Counted from the first letter of the stretch, positions 43,126 to 53,336 are shown. The stretch: DNA of 64,000 nt from Nocardioides sp. URHA0032 (GCF_000620645.1 NZ_JIAV01000019.1:1-64000); one strand, 5' to 3'. Translations and numbers: made by a program. The notes: generated from the sequence alone by a model not told the origin.

Positions 43126-43154
43126 ACCGTAGGGAGTCGTCCGTGAAAGAACCA
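43126..43154 (-). promoter_or_regulatory. Promoter of the ABC transporter/two-component operon
   Basis: On the minus strand TGGTTC (43154-43149), 17 nt, TACGGT (43131-43126), then 7 nt to ATG 43118. It lies in the 41-bp gap between copA and the ABC operon. Confidence 0.5.
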
Positions 43155-43159
43155 TGAAG

Positions 43160-45295
43160 CTAGCGAAAGCTCCTCAGCCGCAGGCTGTTGGCGACCACGA
43201 ACACCGAGGAGAACGCCATCGCGGCGCCCGCGATCATCGGGTTGAGCAGGCCTGCCGCGGCCAGCGGCAGCGCGGCGACGTTGTACCCGAACGCCCAGAC
43301 CAGGTTGCCCTGGATGGTCCGCAGGGTGCGTCGGGACAGCCGGATCGCGGCCGCCGCGACCCGCAGGTCACCACGCACGAGCGTCAGGTCGCTGGCCTCG
43401 ATCGCCACGTCGGTGCCCGTGCCCATGGCGATCCCGAGGTCGGCCTGCGCGAGCGCGGCCGCGTCGTTCACCCCGTCACCGACCATGGCGACCGCGCGGC
43501 CCTCGGCCTGCAGCCGTTTCACGACCGCGACCTTGTCGGCAGGCAGCACGTCGGCGACCACCTCGTCGATGCCGACCTCGTCGGCCACGGCGCGCGCCAC
43601 GGTGGCGTGGTCGCCGGTCAGCAGGATCGGACGCAGCCCGAGGTCCCGGAGCATCCGGACCGCCTCGGCGGAGGTGGGCTTGACCGAGTCGGCGACACGC
43701 AACCAGCCGCGGACGACGCCGTCCCACTCCACCTGCACACCATCGGGCGAGCGTCCGACGCCCACGGCGTGCCCGTCGACCGTGCCCTCGACCCCGTGGC
43801 CGGCGGTGGCGTGGAATCCAGTGACGGCCGGCAGGTCGCCGTACCGCTCGCGCGCCGCGGCCGCGACCGCGCGGCCGATCGGGTGCTCGGACGCGTCCTC
43901 GACGGCGCCCGCCAGTCGCAGCACCGTGTCCTGGTCCTCGCCCTCGGCGACGACCACGTCGACCAGCGACATCCGGCCGGTGGTGACCGTGCCGGTCTTG
44001 TCGAGCACGATCGTGTCCACCCGGCGGGTCTGCTCGAGCACCTCGGGACCCTTGATCAGGATGCCGAGCTGCGCACCCCGCCCGGTGCCGACCATGAGCG
44101 CCGTCGGCGTGGCCAGGCCGAGGGCGCACGGGCAGGCGATGATCAGCATCGCGACGGCGGCGGTGAAGGCCGCCGACGGACCGGCGCCGGTGCCGAGCCA
44201 GAAGCCGAGCGTGCCGACGGCCAGCGCGATCACGATCGGCACGAAGACGCCGGAGATCCGGTCGGCCAGGCGCTGTGCGGAGGCCTTGCCGTTCTGGGCC
44301 TCCTCGACCAGCCGCGCCATCTGGGCGAGCTGGGTCTCGGCCCCCACCCGGGTGGCGCGGACGACCAGGCGGCCGCCGGCGTTCACGGTCGCGCCGGCCA
44401 CGGTGTCGCCCGGGCCGACCTCGACCGGCACCGACTCGCCGGTCAGCATCGAGGCGTCGACCGCCGACGACCCGTCCTCGACGACCCCGTCGGTCGCGAC
44501 CTTCTCACCGGGCCGGACGACGAACAGGTCGCCGACCGCGAGCTGGTCGACGGGCATCCGGCGCTCGACGCCGTCGCTCAGCACGGCCACGTCGCGAGCC
44601 CCGAGGTCCAGCAGCGCGCGCAGGGCGGCGCCGGCCCTGCGCTTCGATCGGGCCTCGAAGAAGCGGCCGGCCAGGATGAACGTCGTGACGCCCGCCGCGG
44701 CCTCGAGGTAGATGTTGCCGGCGCCGCTGGTCCGCTCGATGGTCAGCTCGAACGCATGCGTCATCCCGGGCTGCCCGGCATCCCCGAGGAACAGGGCGTA
44801 GAGCGACCAGCCGAAGGCCGCGAGCACGCCCATCGACACCAGCGTGTCCATCGTCGAGGTGGCGTGCCGGAAGTTGGTCCAGGCTGCCCGGTGGAAGGGG
44901 TACGCGCCCCAGACCACGACCGGTGCGGCCAGCGTCAGCGAGGCCCACTGCCAGTACGTGAACTGCCACGCGGGGACCATCGCCAGGACGACGACCGGCA
45001 CCGACAGCACGGCGGAGACCAGCAGCCGCTGGCGCAGTGAGCGGACCTCGGGGTCCTCGTCCTCCGCCGCCTCCGGAGGGCCGGTCGCGGGCAGCCGGGC
45101 GCCGTACCCGGCGGCCTCGACCGCGGCGATCAGGTCGTCGGTGCTGACCGGCCCCTCGAACCTGACCTTCGCCTTCTCGGTCGCGTAGTTGACGGTCGCG
45201 CTGACTCCCTCGACCCTGTTGAGCTTGCGCTCGATCCGGTTCGCGCACGACGCGCACGTCATGCCCGTGAGCAGCAGCTCGGTCTCGCCGCTCAT
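43160..45295 (-). CDS. copA: Copper-translocating P-type ATPase CopA
   Basis: A 711-residue P1B-type ATPase with one N-terminal heavy-metal domain (GMTCASC, C14 and C17), the translocation CPC at about 387-389 ([13 protein letters not shown]), phosphorylation site DKTGT at about 430, and the actuator LTGESVP. It pumps Cu(I) out of the cell. ATG 45295 overlaps the stop of the His-rich gene upstream (ATGA). It is the last gene of the copper operon. Confidence 0.95.
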   Translation of the reverse strand: MSGETELLLTGMTCASCANRIERKLNRVEGVSATVNYATEKAKVRFEGPVSTDDLIAAVEAAGYGARLPATGPPEAAEDEDPEVRSLRQRLLVSAVLSVPVVVLAMVPAWQFTYWQWASLTLAAPVVVWGAYPFHRAAWTNFRHATSTMDTLVSMGVLAAFGWSLYALFLGDAGQPGMTHAFELTIERTSGAGNIYLEAAAGVTTFILAGRFFEARSKRRAGAALRALLDLGARDVAVLSDGVERRMPVDQLAVGDLFVVRPGEKVATDGVVEDGSSAVDASMLTGESVPVEVGPGDTVAGATVNAGGRLVVRATRVGAETQLAQMARLVEEAQNGKASAQRLADRISGVFVPIVIALAVGTLGFWLGTGAGPSAAFTAAVAMLIIACPCALGLATPTALMVGTGRGAQLGILIKGPEVLEQTRRVDTIVLDKTGTVTTGRMSLVDVVVAEGEDQDTVLRLAGAVEDASEHPIGRAVAAAARERYGDLPAVTGFHATAGHGVEGTVDGHAVGVGRSPDGVQVEWDGVVRGWLRVADSVKPTSAEAVRMLRDLGLRPILLTGDHATVARAVADEVGIDEVVADVLPADKVAVVKRLQAEGRAVAMVGDGVNDAAALAQADLGIAMGTGTDVAIEASDLTLVRGDLRVAAAAIRLSRRTLRTIQGNLVWAFGYNVAALPLAAAGLLNPMIAGAAMAFSSVFVVANSLRLRSFR

Positions 45296-46122
45296 GACGC
45301 CGCCAGGAGGAACTGCGCCGTCCGCACCACGCCGCCGACCTTGAAGTCGAGGTACAGGTGGTAGCGCCCGGGACTGGGGACCTCCGCGCCGAACTCCAGG
45401 CCGTCGGCCCCGGGGTGGACGTGGAGGTAGGCCAGGTCGCCCTCGCGCAGCGCCACCAGGTGGCCCGCGGCACCGAGGTAGGGCTGCAGGTCCGTGACCG
45501 GCCGCCCGTCCTGCGAGACCGCCATCGTGAGCATCGAGTGCTCGCCTGCGACGAGGTCACCGTCGACGGTCACGGTGTAGCCGTCCACGGTGTCGGTGCG
45601 CGTGACCGGGAGCGCGGGCGGCGCGTCGACGTTGCCCGGCACCAGCAGGTCACTGCCGAGGGTCAGGTCCTCCCCGCCTCTCGGCACGAAGTCCGCGAGC
45701 ACCCGCCAGCCGCCCGGTGTCAGGCGCGCGTCGGTCGTCCACTCGCCCGTCTCCTCGTCGAGGACGGGGTGGAGGTGCTGGTAGCCCTCGAAGTCACGGC
45801 GCACGAGGATGAGGTGCAGCTGCTTCTCGTGCTCGACGTCGTACGCCGTGACCGGCAGTCCGTCGGGGCCGAGGACGGAGAACGTGAGCCGGCGCGTGCC
45901 GGGCGCCAGCACCTCCTCGGCGAGGACCAGTCGATAGCCGTCCTGCGCGACCGCGAGCCCGCCGGGCAGGTGCTCCCCGGACCCGTGACTCCCGTCCGCG
46001 CCGTGGACCATCGGCTCCGGCTCGTCGACGACGGGTCCGACGGCGGCGCCCGCAGCCCAGGCGACACCCAGCACGACGGCCAGGCCGGCGGCGAAGCCCG
46101 AGACCTTCAGCGCGGCGTTCAT
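45292..46122 (-). CDS. His-rich secreted protein of the copper operon
   Basis: A 276-residue protein with an N-terminal membrane anchor (about 5-28), then a His-rich segment ([17 protein letters not shown]) and further clusters ([32 protein letters not shown]) in a beta-rich fold. These may bind copper in the periplasm-like space. It recalls YtkA/CopC-type domains but is not assigned. It overlaps copZ upstream and copA downstream by 4 bp each, so it is part of copper export or handling. Confidence 0.8.
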   Translation of the reverse strand: MNAALKVSGFAAGLAVVLGVAWAAGAAVGPVVDEPEPMVHGADGSHGSGEHLPGGLAVAQDGYRLVLAEEVLAPGTRRLTFSVLGPDGLPVTAYDVEHEKQLHLILVRRDFEGYQHLHPVLDEETGEWTTDARLTPGGWRVLADFVPRGGEDLTLGSDLLVPGNVDAPPALPVTRTDTVDGYTVTVDGDLVAGEHSMLTMAVSQDGRPVTDLQPYLGAAGHLVALREGDLAYLHVHPGADGLEFGAEVPSPGRYHLYLDFKVGGVVRTAQFLLAAS

Positions 46123-46331
46123 GCCAGCTGGTAACCGGCCTCGTCGACAGCAGCGCGCACGGCGCCGTCGTCGATCGGCCGGCTGCTCGTGATCGCCAGC
46201 GCCCCGCTGGCCAGGTCCACGCTGACGTCGGTGACGCCGGGGATCTCGCGCACCTCCTCGGTGACGGACGCGACGCAGTGGGCGCAGGTCATGCCGGTGA
46301 CGGTGTAGGAAGCGGTGTGGAGGTCGGACAT
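46119..46331 (-). CDS. copZ: Copper chaperone CopZ (heavy-metal-associated domain)
   Basis: A 70-residue HMA-domain protein with the metal site GMTCAHC. It carries Cu(I) to CopA. ATG 46331 (MSDLHTASY) is preferred over ATG 46343 because TATGGT lies 7 nt before 46331 and the upstream ATG falls inside the promoter/operator. It is the first gene of the copper operon. Confidence 0.92.
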   Translation of the reverse strand: MSDLHTASYTVTGMTCAHCVASVTEEVREIPGVTDVSVDLASGALAITSSRPIDDGAVRAAVDEAGYQLA

Positions 46332-46338
46332 GGTTCGT

Positions 46339-46367
46339 ACCATACCCCCCTAGGGTATCTAGGACAA
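46339..46367 (-). promoter_or_regulatory. copZ promoter with CsoR-type operator
   Basis: On the minus strand TTGTCC (46367-46362), 17 nt, TATGGT (46344-46339), 7 nt to ATG 46331. The plus-strand sequence ATACCCCCCTAGGGTAT (46342-46358) in the spacer is a near-perfect palindrome of the type bound by the copper repressor CsoR. A repressor here would block the promoter until copper is present. No csoR is in the window. Confidence 0.78.
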
Positions 46368-46922
46368 GGCCTCGGCGACCGCCACCACCAGGCCGCCGAG
46401 CAGGAACGCGACGATCACCGCGACCAGCGAGCCGGTCGGGATCGACGGTACCCACGGCCGCGCCGGTGACCCACCGTGGTCGTGGTGGTGCTCGTGGGTC
46501 AGCGCGTGCCCCTTCCCCCGCCGCAGCAGGGCGCTGTTGACCGGGTACGCCGCGGCGAACGCGACGACCAGCGAGATCATCAGGCTCACCCAGAACACGA
46601 CGTTGACGAGCCCGGCGTCGATCGCGCCCGGGATGACCAGCATGACGAGGTTGTCGACCACCTCCATCGTGAGGATCGAGAGCGTGTCGGCGGCGAGCAC
46701 CAGCCGGAGCGCAGCGCCGACCGGCATCCCGCTGCGCAGCAACGGCAGCGTCGACAGCGAGTAGCCGAAGCAGAAGGCCAGCACGATCGAGATCGCCACG
46801 GTGGCGCCGTTCGCCAGCCCGGCGGCGGTGCCGACGAGCATGCCGACGATCTCACCGATGGCGCAGCCGGTCAGGCAGTGCAGCGTCGCACTGACCGCCA
46901 TCCGGTCGAGCGTCACCGCCAC
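46359..46922 (-). CDS. DUF4396 family membrane protein
   Basis: A 187-residue protein with five or so helices (LHCLTGCAIGEIVGMLVGTA, SILTMEVVDNLVML) and a His-rich loop (HALTHEHHHDHGG) typical of DUF4396, a family often found beside copper genes. GTG 46922 overlaps the LLM oxidoreductase stop by 10 bp. Its stop codon lies in the copZ promoter. Confidence 0.83.
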   Translation of the reverse strand: MAVTLDRMAVSATLHCLTGCAIGEIVGMLVGTAAGLANGATVAISIVLAFCFGYSLSTLPLLRSGMPVGAALRLVLAADTLSILTMEVVDNLVMLVIPGAIDAGLVNVVFWVSLMISLVVAFAAAYPVNSALLRRGKGHALTHEHHHDHGGSPARPWVPSIPTGSLVAVIVAFLLGGLVVAVAEALS

Positions 46923-47932
46923 CCGAGCTCCGGGGCGAGGTGGCGCAGCACGCTGTCGAGCACATGGACGTTGTAGTCCACGCCGAGCTGGTTGGGGATC
47001 GTCAGCAGCAGCGTGTCCGCGGCGGCGACCGCCTCGTCCTCCGCGAGGTCCTTGACCAGCTGGTCGGGCTCGCCGGCGTACGTCTTGCCGAAGCGCGCGA
47101 TGCCGCCATCGATGTGGCCGACCTGGTCCTGGCTGCGCGACTCGCCGCCGAAGTAGGCACGGTCCGTGTCGCTGACGACCGGGAAGATGCTGCGGCTGAC
47201 CGACACCCGCGGCTCACGCTCGTGTCCGGCGGCCTGCCACGCGTCGCGGAAGCGCTGGATCTGCTCGGCCTGGAGCTGGTGGAACGGGACGCCGGTGTCC
47301 TCGGTGAGCAAGGTCGAGCTCATCAGGTTCAGGCCCTGCTCGGCCGTCCACTCCGCCGTGGCGCGGGTGCCGGCACCCCACCAGATCCGGTCGCGGAGGC
47401 CCTCGGAGTACGGCTCGATCGGGAGCAGGCCGGGCGGGTTGGGGAACATCGGCCGCGGGTTGGGCTGGGCGAAGCCCTCGCCCTGGATCACCTCGAGGAA
47501 GACCCGCGCGTGCTCGCGTGCCATCTGGCCGTGGTCCTCACCCTCGGCCGGCTCGTAGCCGAAGTAGCGGAACCCGTCGACCACCTGCTCCGGTGAGCCG
47601 CGGCTGATGCCCAGCTGGAGTCGGCCGCCCGCGATCAGGTCGGCCGCGCCGGCGTCCTCGGCCATGTAGAGCGGGTTCTCGTAGCGCATGTCGATCACGC
47701 CCGTGCCGATCTCGATCCGGCTGGTGCGGGCGCCGACCGCCGCGAGCAGCGGGAACGGCGAGGCGAGCTGCCGGGCGAAGTGGTGGACGCGGTAGTACGC
47801 GCCGTCGACGCCGATCTCCTCGGCCGCGACGGCGAGGTCGATCGACTGGAGCAGCGCATCTGACGCGGTCCGGGTCTGCGACTGCGGCGAGGGCGTCCAG
47901 TGCCCGAACGAGAGGAACCCGATCTTCTTCAT
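46913..47932 (-). CDS. LLM-class flavin-dependent oxidoreductase
   Basis: A 339-residue bacterial-luciferase-like TIM barrel (MKKIGFLSFGHW, GVDGAYYRVHHFARQLASPF, GTGVIDMRYENPLYMAEDAG). Such enzymes use FMN or F420; the substrate is unknown. It has a strong ribosome-binding site (GGGGGA) before ATG 47932. DUF4396 overlaps its end and may be co-transcribed. Confidence 0.88.
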   Translation of the reverse strand: MKKIGFLSFGHWTPSPQSQTRTASDALLQSIDLAVAAEEIGVDGAYYRVHHFARQLASPFPLLAAVGARTSRIEIGTGVIDMRYENPLYMAEDAGAADLIAGGRLQLGISRGSPEQVVDGFRYFGYEPAEGEDHGQMAREHARVFLEVIQGEGFAQPNPRPMFPNPPGLLPIEPYSEGLRDRIWWGAGTRATAEWTAEQGLNLMSSTLLTEDTGVPFHQLQAEQIQRFRDAWQAAGHEREPRVSVSRSIFPVVSDTDRAYFGGESRSQDQVGHIDGGIARFGKTYAGEPDQLVKDLAEDEAVAAADTLLLTIPNQLGVDYNVHVLDSVLRHLAPELGWR

Positions 47933-47956
47933 GTCTCCCCCAACGCGGTTGAAGGG

Positions 47957-49414
47957 TCAATCATGCCCCGGATCGAGGTGGAAGACGTGCCAGTCGCCGA
48001 CGACCGTGCGCAGCTCGTAGCGGCGGTCGAGGACGGGCTGGGCGGCCGCCTCGTCGACACCCCAGGTGGCGAGGGTCGCGCCGTCCACCACGACCCAGGT
48101 CGGCCGGTCGGGGCCGGCCAGGACGCGGGCGAGCTGCGTGAGCTGCGGGTCGCGCACCCGGACCGGCAGGCTCCACAGCAGCGGGTACGGGCTGCTCAGG
48201 CCGGCGCCCTGCAGGATGGCCGGGTCCCCGAACGCGACCACGCCGGTGTCGCCGGGCTGCTCGTGCCCGCTCAGGTACTGCTCGACCGCGACGTCGCTCG
48301 ACGACCTGGGGCCGGTCACGGCGAGGGCCACAACGGCCGCGGCGGCTGTGACGCCGGCGTACCCGAGGACGGCGGCGGTCCAGCGCCACCGCTGCGGGCG
48401 GTAGCGCACCGTCGCGATCACCAGGAGGACCAGGCCGGGCACGGTCGCGAGCAGGTAGTGCAGCCAGTAGCTCCCGCCGGCCAGCACGACCATGGCCTCC
48501 CACGCCAGCACGGCCCCGGCCAGGAGGCGTACGTCGACCGGCGCGGCCGTGGCCGGACGGTGCCGACGGCGCCCGGGCACGAGCGCCACCAGGAGCAGGC
48601 CGGCGGCGCCGCTGACCACGAACGACGTGGCCACGCCGTGCGCACGCTGGTCGGTCGCCTCGGACGCCGAGGAGGAGATCACCTCCGCGGCCTGGCCGCG
48701 GAAGGTCACCACGGCGTCCCAGAGGCCGGCCGGGTCGGTGCCGTGGACCGCGGCCCACCAGAGCACCAGGGCCAGGGCGGAGACGGCGCCGGCCGAGAAC
48801 GCAGCAACGGCGCGCAGGCAGTCCGCGGGCCGCCGCTGCCAGAGCAGCTGCGCCGCGACGACGAGCGCTGCGACGACCACGTCGGCCTCGCTCTGCTTCA
48901 CGGCCGCGGCGGCGACGGCCAGGACGCCGGCCGGCCACCACCAGCCGCGGACGAGCGCGACCAGTCCGGCGAGCACGAACGGGACGGCGAGCAGCTCGCC
49001 GTCGACCTCGGTGGTGCCGAAGAACGGCGTCGCGAGGAACACCGCAGCGGTGGCCGCCGCCGCAACCGGCGCACTCCGCTGTCCCGGTGCGAGCAGGCGG
49101 CCGAGCGACGCGGCGAGCAGCACCGACGCCACGGCAGCCACGATCCCGAGGAGGCGCAGCGGCACGGCTCCGCCGGCGAGGTCGGCGATCTGGAAGAGCG
49201 TGATCAGCAGCGGCGGCCGGTCCACCCAGTAGTCGCCGTACAGGGAGGAGCCGGGAGCCCACTGCCCGGCGACCATGAGGAAGCCGCCCTCGTCGGGGCT
49301 CAGCGGCAGCGTCAGGAACGGCAGCCAGGCCGCGGCCACACCAGCAGCGAGCGCCCCGACGGCGACTGCGCGCCCGGCCCCGAGGTGCGACGACTTCCGT
49401 GCGGCGTCCAGCAC
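47957..49414 (-). CDS. GT-C/PMT-like glycosyltransferase membrane protein
   Basis: A 485-residue polytopic protein with about ten helices. The first outer loop reads LSPDEGGFLMVAGQW then GDYWVDRPPLLITLFQ, matching the PMT_2/ArnT pattern with catalytic acidic residues. It probably uses a polyprenyl-linked sugar. TAGCGT (minus, 49422-49427) lies 7 nt before GTG 49414, suggesting a leaderless start. Confidence 0.8.
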   Translation of the reverse strand: MLDAARKSSHLGAGRAVAVGALAAGVAAAWLPFLTLPLSPDEGGFLMVAGQWAPGSSLYGDYWVDRPPLLITLFQIADLAGGAVPLRLLGIVAAVASVLLAASLGRLLAPGQRSAPVAAAATAAVFLATPFFGTTEVDGELLAVPFVLAGLVALVRGWWWPAGVLAVAAAAVKQSEADVVVAALVVAAQLLWQRRPADCLRAVAAFSAGAVSALALVLWWAAVHGTDPAGLWDAVVTFRGQAAEVISSSASEATDQRAHGVATSFVVSGAAGLLLVALVPGRRRHRPATAAPVDVRLLAGAVLAWEAMVVLAGGSYWLHYLLATVPGLVLLVIATVRYRPQRWRWTAAVLGYAGVTAAAAVVALAVTGPRSSSDVAVEQYLSGHEQPGDTGVVAFGDPAILQGAGLSSPYPLLWSLPVRVRDPQLTQLARVLAGPDRPTWVVVDGATLATWGVDEAAAQPVLDRRYELRTVVGDWHVFHLDPGHD

Positions 49415-49460
49415 ACGATCGACGCTAGTCGCGGCACCTGAAAGGACGATGAAGCGCGGC

Positions 49461-51236
49461 TTACGGGAAGGACGGGCAGGACGTGCCGCGGGGGAGCTTG
49501 TACGGCGCCGCGATCCGGTACGTCCCCGCCGCGGGCGCGTGCAGCACCAGCCAGTCGTCGCGTGGCCCCGCGGTCCCGTCGTCCGGGTGCTCGGCGTCGA
49601 GGTGGGTCAGGCAGGCCGGACCGCCGGCGCCGAGCGCCTGGGCCCCGTCGGTGACGTCCGGGTCCGGAAGCGGGTTCCCGTCGGCGTCGACCAGGCTGAG
49701 CCAGGGCGAGTCGGCGATCCGGATCACGATGCGACCGGCCACCGGCGTGGTGATGGTGAGCTCGGCGGCGTCGTACGCGACCACCTTCGCCGGCGGCGAG
49801 ACCAGGGGCGTGGGGTGCCGGACCTCGTAGAGCGCCCACTGGTCGTCGGACCAGACCCGGTCCAGGTACGGAAGCCCACCGGCGACCAGCCGGGCCTCGT
49901 CGGCGGCGGCCGGGTCGGGCTCGGCGGCCGTCGAGAGCACCACGAAGCGGACCGCCCAGCGGCGCAGCCAGCGCTCGTAGGCGTCGGGGCGGAGCTCGTG
50001 CTCGCGGTAGAAGACCGGGTTCCGGTCCGCGTCGGCCTGCCGGTTCCAGCCACGGGCGAGCGGGACGTGCGGGGCGATCGCCGCGGCCTCGCGGTGGCTC
50101 TTGGTCGGGACCACCTCGACCCGGCCGAGGTCCGCCTGGCGCGCCTCGAGCTGGCGCAGCAGCGGGTCGATGTCGGAGGTGAACGAAGCGGGCGGCGTCG
50201 AGCCGACCGCGTCCCGCACGGCGTAGGCGACCTGCCAGATGGTCGAGGTGATCAGCCCCATCGCGAGGAGCACGGCAGCGGCGCGGGCGCCGTACCGTCG
50301 TCCGATGATCGAGGTCCGCCAAGGACCGATGGCGATGGTCGCGACGAGCACCACGCCGCCGAACAGCAGCCCGAGCCGCGAGACGTTGGTGCCGACCGGC
50401 GACGGGATCAACCACGCACCGATCACGGAGAGCACGTAGAGGACGGCGCCGGCCCGCACCAGCCGCCAGCTCCGCGGGGTCAGGATCACCACCGCGACGC
50501 CGATCGCGACCGGCAGGATCATGGAGTACCACGCCATCGGCTGCCGGCCCGAGAACGGGAACAGCGCCGCGGACAACGCGACGACGAGGATCGGCGGGAT
50601 GCCGAGGGCGTACGCCGCGGACCGGCGGTGACGCACCCACAGCGCGACCGCGACGAGTCCGAGGAACGCCCCGGCCACGGGGCTGGACGCGGTCGCGAGC
50701 GCGCTGGCCAGCACGGCCAGGACGCCCCGCACGACCTGCTCGACGCGGCTGCCGGACCGCACCGGCCAGGCGAACACGACGCAGAGCGCGGCCAGCGCGA
50801 ACAGCGTGCCGAGCGCGAAGGTCACGCGGCCCGAGACGGCATTGCCGGCGAGCGCGACCGCGCCGTACAGGGCGACCTGCCAGCGCCCGGGCCCCTCCCG
50901 GTGACCGACGGCCAGCCAGGCCAGCAGGCCCGCAGAGAGCGTGCCCGCCAGCATCATCGTCGGGCGTACGCCGATCGCCGCCATGATGTACGGCGACACC
51001 ACGCTGTACGAGACCGGGTGCATGCCGCCGTACCAGCCGAGGTTGTAGGCGCTGCCCGGATGCAGGCGGGCGAACTCGGCCCACGCGTCCTGCGCCGCGA
51101 TGTCGCCGCCGGACGTGGCGACGAACTGCCACCAGAGCAGGTGCAGCACCCCCGCCACGAGCACCGCGGCCAGCACCGGTGGTATCGACCTGGCCCGGTC
51201 AGGCACCACCATCGCGGGACGGTCGACGAGCGTCAT
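49461..51236 (-). CDS. Large membrane protein, possible envelope polymer enzyme
   Basis: A 591-residue protein with about ten helices (1-370) followed by a soluble C-terminal domain (about 400-591). The first outer loop has SGGDIAAQDAWAEFARLHPG and GGMHPVSYS, suggesting a GT-C-like fold, but no clear family is recognised. It starts inside the stop of the PAP2 gene (ATGA), so the two act together, perhaps in lipid-linked glycan metabolism. Confidence 0.7.
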   Translation of the reverse strand: MTLVDRPAMVVPDRARSIPPVLAAVLVAGVLHLLWWQFVATSGGDIAAQDAWAEFARLHPGSAYNLGWYGGMHPVSYSVVSPYIMAAIGVRPTMMLAGTLSAGLLAWLAVGHREGPGRWQVALYGAVALAGNAVSGRVTFALGTLFALAALCVVFAWPVRSGSRVEQVVRGVLAVLASALATASSPVAGAFLGLVAVALWVRHRRSAAYALGIPPILVVALSAALFPFSGRQPMAWYSMILPVAIGVAVVILTPRSWRLVRAGAVLYVLSVIGAWLIPSPVGTNVSRLGLLFGGVVLVATIAIGPWRTSIIGRRYGARAAAVLLAMGLITSTIWQVAYAVRDAVGSTPPASFTSDIDPLLRQLEARQADLGRVEVVPTKSHREAAAIAPHVPLARGWNRQADADRNPVFYREHELRPDAYERWLRRWAVRFVVLSTAAEPDPAAADEARLVAGGLPYLDRVWSDDQWALYEVRHPTPLVSPPAKVVAYDAAELTITTPVAGRIVIRIADSPWLSLVDADGNPLPDPDVTDGAQALGAGGPACLTHLDAEHPDDGTAGPRDDWLVLHAPAAGTYRIAAPYKLPRGTSCPSFP

Positions 51237-52318
51237 CCCTCGTCCCGGAAGTCCAACCGTGGCCAGTGGACGGTCAGGCGGGCGAAGGTCACCGCGGCGA
51301 GGGCGATCACCACCCCGGCCACGTCGTCGATGACGAAGTGCATGCCGAAGTAGATCGTCGCGACCATCACGAGGACGAGGTAGACGGCCATCACGATGCT
51401 CAGCAGGCGCATCCGCAGGTACAGCGCGACCAGCAGGATCACGCACGTGAACGCGGTGTGCAGGCTGGCGAACGCCGAGATGCTCGCGAACGCGTCCGGC
51501 GAGCCCGGGCTGGCGAGCAGGTGTGCACGGTCGACGAGGTACTCGGCCTGCGACGCGGTGACGCCGGTCGCGCGCAGCTTCACGAACTCTTGGGGCGCCG
51601 AGGCGAACGGGCCGAGGCTCGGCACCAGGTAGTACGACGCGACGCCGAGGATCCAGACCCAGACACCGGCGAACAGCATCACGTAGAAGTCCTTGACCCG
51701 GGGCAGCAGCGCGACGGAGCCGACGACCGCCGCGACCACGACGTACACGAACGACTCGTAGCAGGACGCGAGCACGCTGGCGGCGCCGCCGGTGCCGAGG
51801 AGGGAGTGCAGCAGCTCGGCGGGGCTGTGCCCGAGGAAGAGCGTGCGGTCGAAGTCGAGCAGCTGCCGGTCGCGGTCGGTGTTGAACGCGTCCCAGCTCT
51901 TCAGGTTGCGGTAGCAGACGTACACGACGTGGTAGCCGACCAGCCCCGAGACCGCGAGCGCCGTACGCCGCAGGGTCCACCGCTCGCGCAGGGTGCGCAG
52001 CGCCCCCGGGAAGAAGCCCCGGGCCGTACGGTCGCGCCACAGCGTGCGGACGACGGCGTCGGCCGCGACCAGCGCCAGCCCGAGGAGGAACGCGCTCTGG
52101 AGGCGGCCGCTGAACATCCGGCCGTCCGGGTCGCGCAACGGGATGTCGACCTGCTGGGACCGGGCGAACGTGATCAGGGCGAAGACCGCCGCGATCGACC
52201 ACAGCACGACGGTGAGCCGCACGGCATCGCGGCGCGACAGCTCATCGGAGGGGGTACGCCGTACGCCCGTCCGATCCTGCCGCTCCGGGAAGGGGCGGAC
52301 CTGCTCGTCCGCGCTCAT
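51233..52318 (-). CDS. PAP2-superfamily phosphatase/transferase (AUR1/IPC synthase-like)
   Basis: A 361-residue membrane protein with about six helices. PAP2_3 signatures are SLHTAF (first His) and YFGMHFVIDDVAG (second His and Asp). Family members transfer phospho-inositol or dephosphorylate polyprenyl phosphates. ATG 52318 (MSADEQVRPF) is chosen; a TTG at 52363 is possible but less likely. A TAAAGT (minus) 29-34 nt upstream could be its -10. Confidence 0.82.
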   Translation of the reverse strand: MSADEQVRPFPERQDRTGVRRTPSDELSRRDAVRLTVVLWSIAAVFALITFARSQQVDIPLRDPDGRMFSGRLQSAFLLGLALVAADAVVRTLWRDRTARGFFPGALRTLRERWTLRRTALAVSGLVGYHVVYVCYRNLKSWDAFNTDRDRQLLDFDRTLFLGHSPAELLHSLLGTGGAASVLASCYESFVYVVVAAVVGSVALLPRVKDFYVMLFAGVWVWILGVASYYLVPSLGPFASAPQEFVKLRATGVTASQAEYLVDRAHLLASPGSPDAFASISAFASLHTAFTCVILLVALYLRMRLLSIVMAVYLVLVMVATIYFGMHFVIDDVAGVVIALAAVTFARLTVHWPRLDFRDEG

Positions 52319-52404
52319 GCCGCCCGACCTGCCATTGCCACGCTGTGACTTTACCGTTACCAACCGGCCGACCCCGCATCAGCGATGGCGGTAGGTTCGA
52401 AGCC

Positions 52405-52974
52405 GTGATCGAGCTGACCCGCGACCAGGAGCTGGCCCTCGCGACCGAGGACGGCGCGCCCGTCACCCGGATCCGGATGGGCCTGGGATGGGACAAGTCC
52501 CGGACCGCCGGTGCGGCCGGCAGCGGGCTGCCGGACATCGATCTGGACGCCTCGGCGGTCCAGTTCGCCGGAGACCAGCTGTTCGACCTGGCGTTCTACA
52601 ACAACCTGACGACGCGGGACGGGTCGGTCGTGCACCTCGGAGACAACCAGACCGGCCGCGGCGAGGGCGACGACGAGGCGATCACCGTCGACCTCCCCCG
52701 CGTGCACGGCCCGGTCGACACCGTGTTCTTCATGGTGAGCAGCTACCAGGGCCACACCCTGGAGTGGATCCACCGTGCCTACTGCCGGATCGTGGACGAG
52801 GAGCGCGACGTGGAGCTGGCCCGGTTCACGATCACCAACGGGGTGCCGGAGACCGGGCTGGCGATGGCCAAGCTGGTCCGCGACGGGTCCGGCTGGAAGC
52901 TCGTCACCATCGGCCGGGGCATCGCGGTCAAGGTGCCCTCCGAGTCGACGGCGAAGCTGCGGCCGTTCCTCTGA
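52405..52974 (+). CDS. TerD family calcium-binding stress protein
   Basis: A 189-residue TerD-domain protein: IRMGLGWDKS, then DIDLDASAVQF, NLTTRDGSVVHLGDN, GEGDDEAITVDL and VFFMVSSYQG, the usual calcium-binding and core motifs. It stands alone, without other ter genes. TAGGTT (52392-52397) lies exactly 7 nt before GTG 52405, fitting a leaderless start. Confidence 0.92.
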   Translation: MIELTRDQELALATEDGAPVTRIRMGLGWDKSRTAGAAGSGLPDIDLDASAVQFAGDQLFDLAFYNNLTTRDGSVVHLGDNQTGRGEGDDEAITVDLPRVHGPVDTVFFMVSSYQGHTLEWIHRAYCRIVDEERDVELARFTITNGVPETGLAMAKLVRDGSGWKLVTIGRGIAVKVPSESTAKLRPFL

Positions 52975-53084
52975 CCGCTCGCGCGGGGAAGGAACGGGGC
53001 GCCCCCGCGACGTTGAGTCAGAACTCCCGCTTCGACGTGGGGGTGGGGGTGCATCATGCGGGCGGGGAGGGGTACTTCGGAGGT

Positions 53085-53336
53085 ATGGCGTCCCCGTCCC
53101 CCGACCCCATGGCGGACCGGACCAGCTTCGTGCTCGTGGTCGTGGTCATCGGCACGCTGCTCGTGTGGGCGACCACCGCGAACGTCCTGGGCGGCGCGAT
53201 CGGGTTCACGACCGCCGTGCTCGTCGGAGCCGGGACCGCGTGCTGCGTGTGGCACGACCGGATCAGCTACGACCTGGTCTCCAACGTGGCCCTGGTCGGC
53301 ATCCCGGTCCTCGTGGTGGGGCTGTCACTGTCCTGA
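53085..53336 (+). CDS. Hypothetical small membrane protein
   Basis: An 83-residue protein with two or three hydrophobic helices (about 14-30, 35-52, 65-82) and no recognised domain. GGAGG is very near the ATG (53085), so the true start may be the ATG at 53109. It overlaps the convergent CMD-family gene by 12 bp. Confidence 0.5.
   Translation: MASPSPDPMADRTSFVLVVVVIGTLLVWATTANVLGGAIGFTTAVLVGAGTACCVWHDRISYDLVSNVALVGIPVLVVGLSLS

Noticed and set aside
46331..46343. ATG 46343 as the copZ start
   Set aside because: It lies inside the CsoR-like operator and -10 element, so transcription would start after it.
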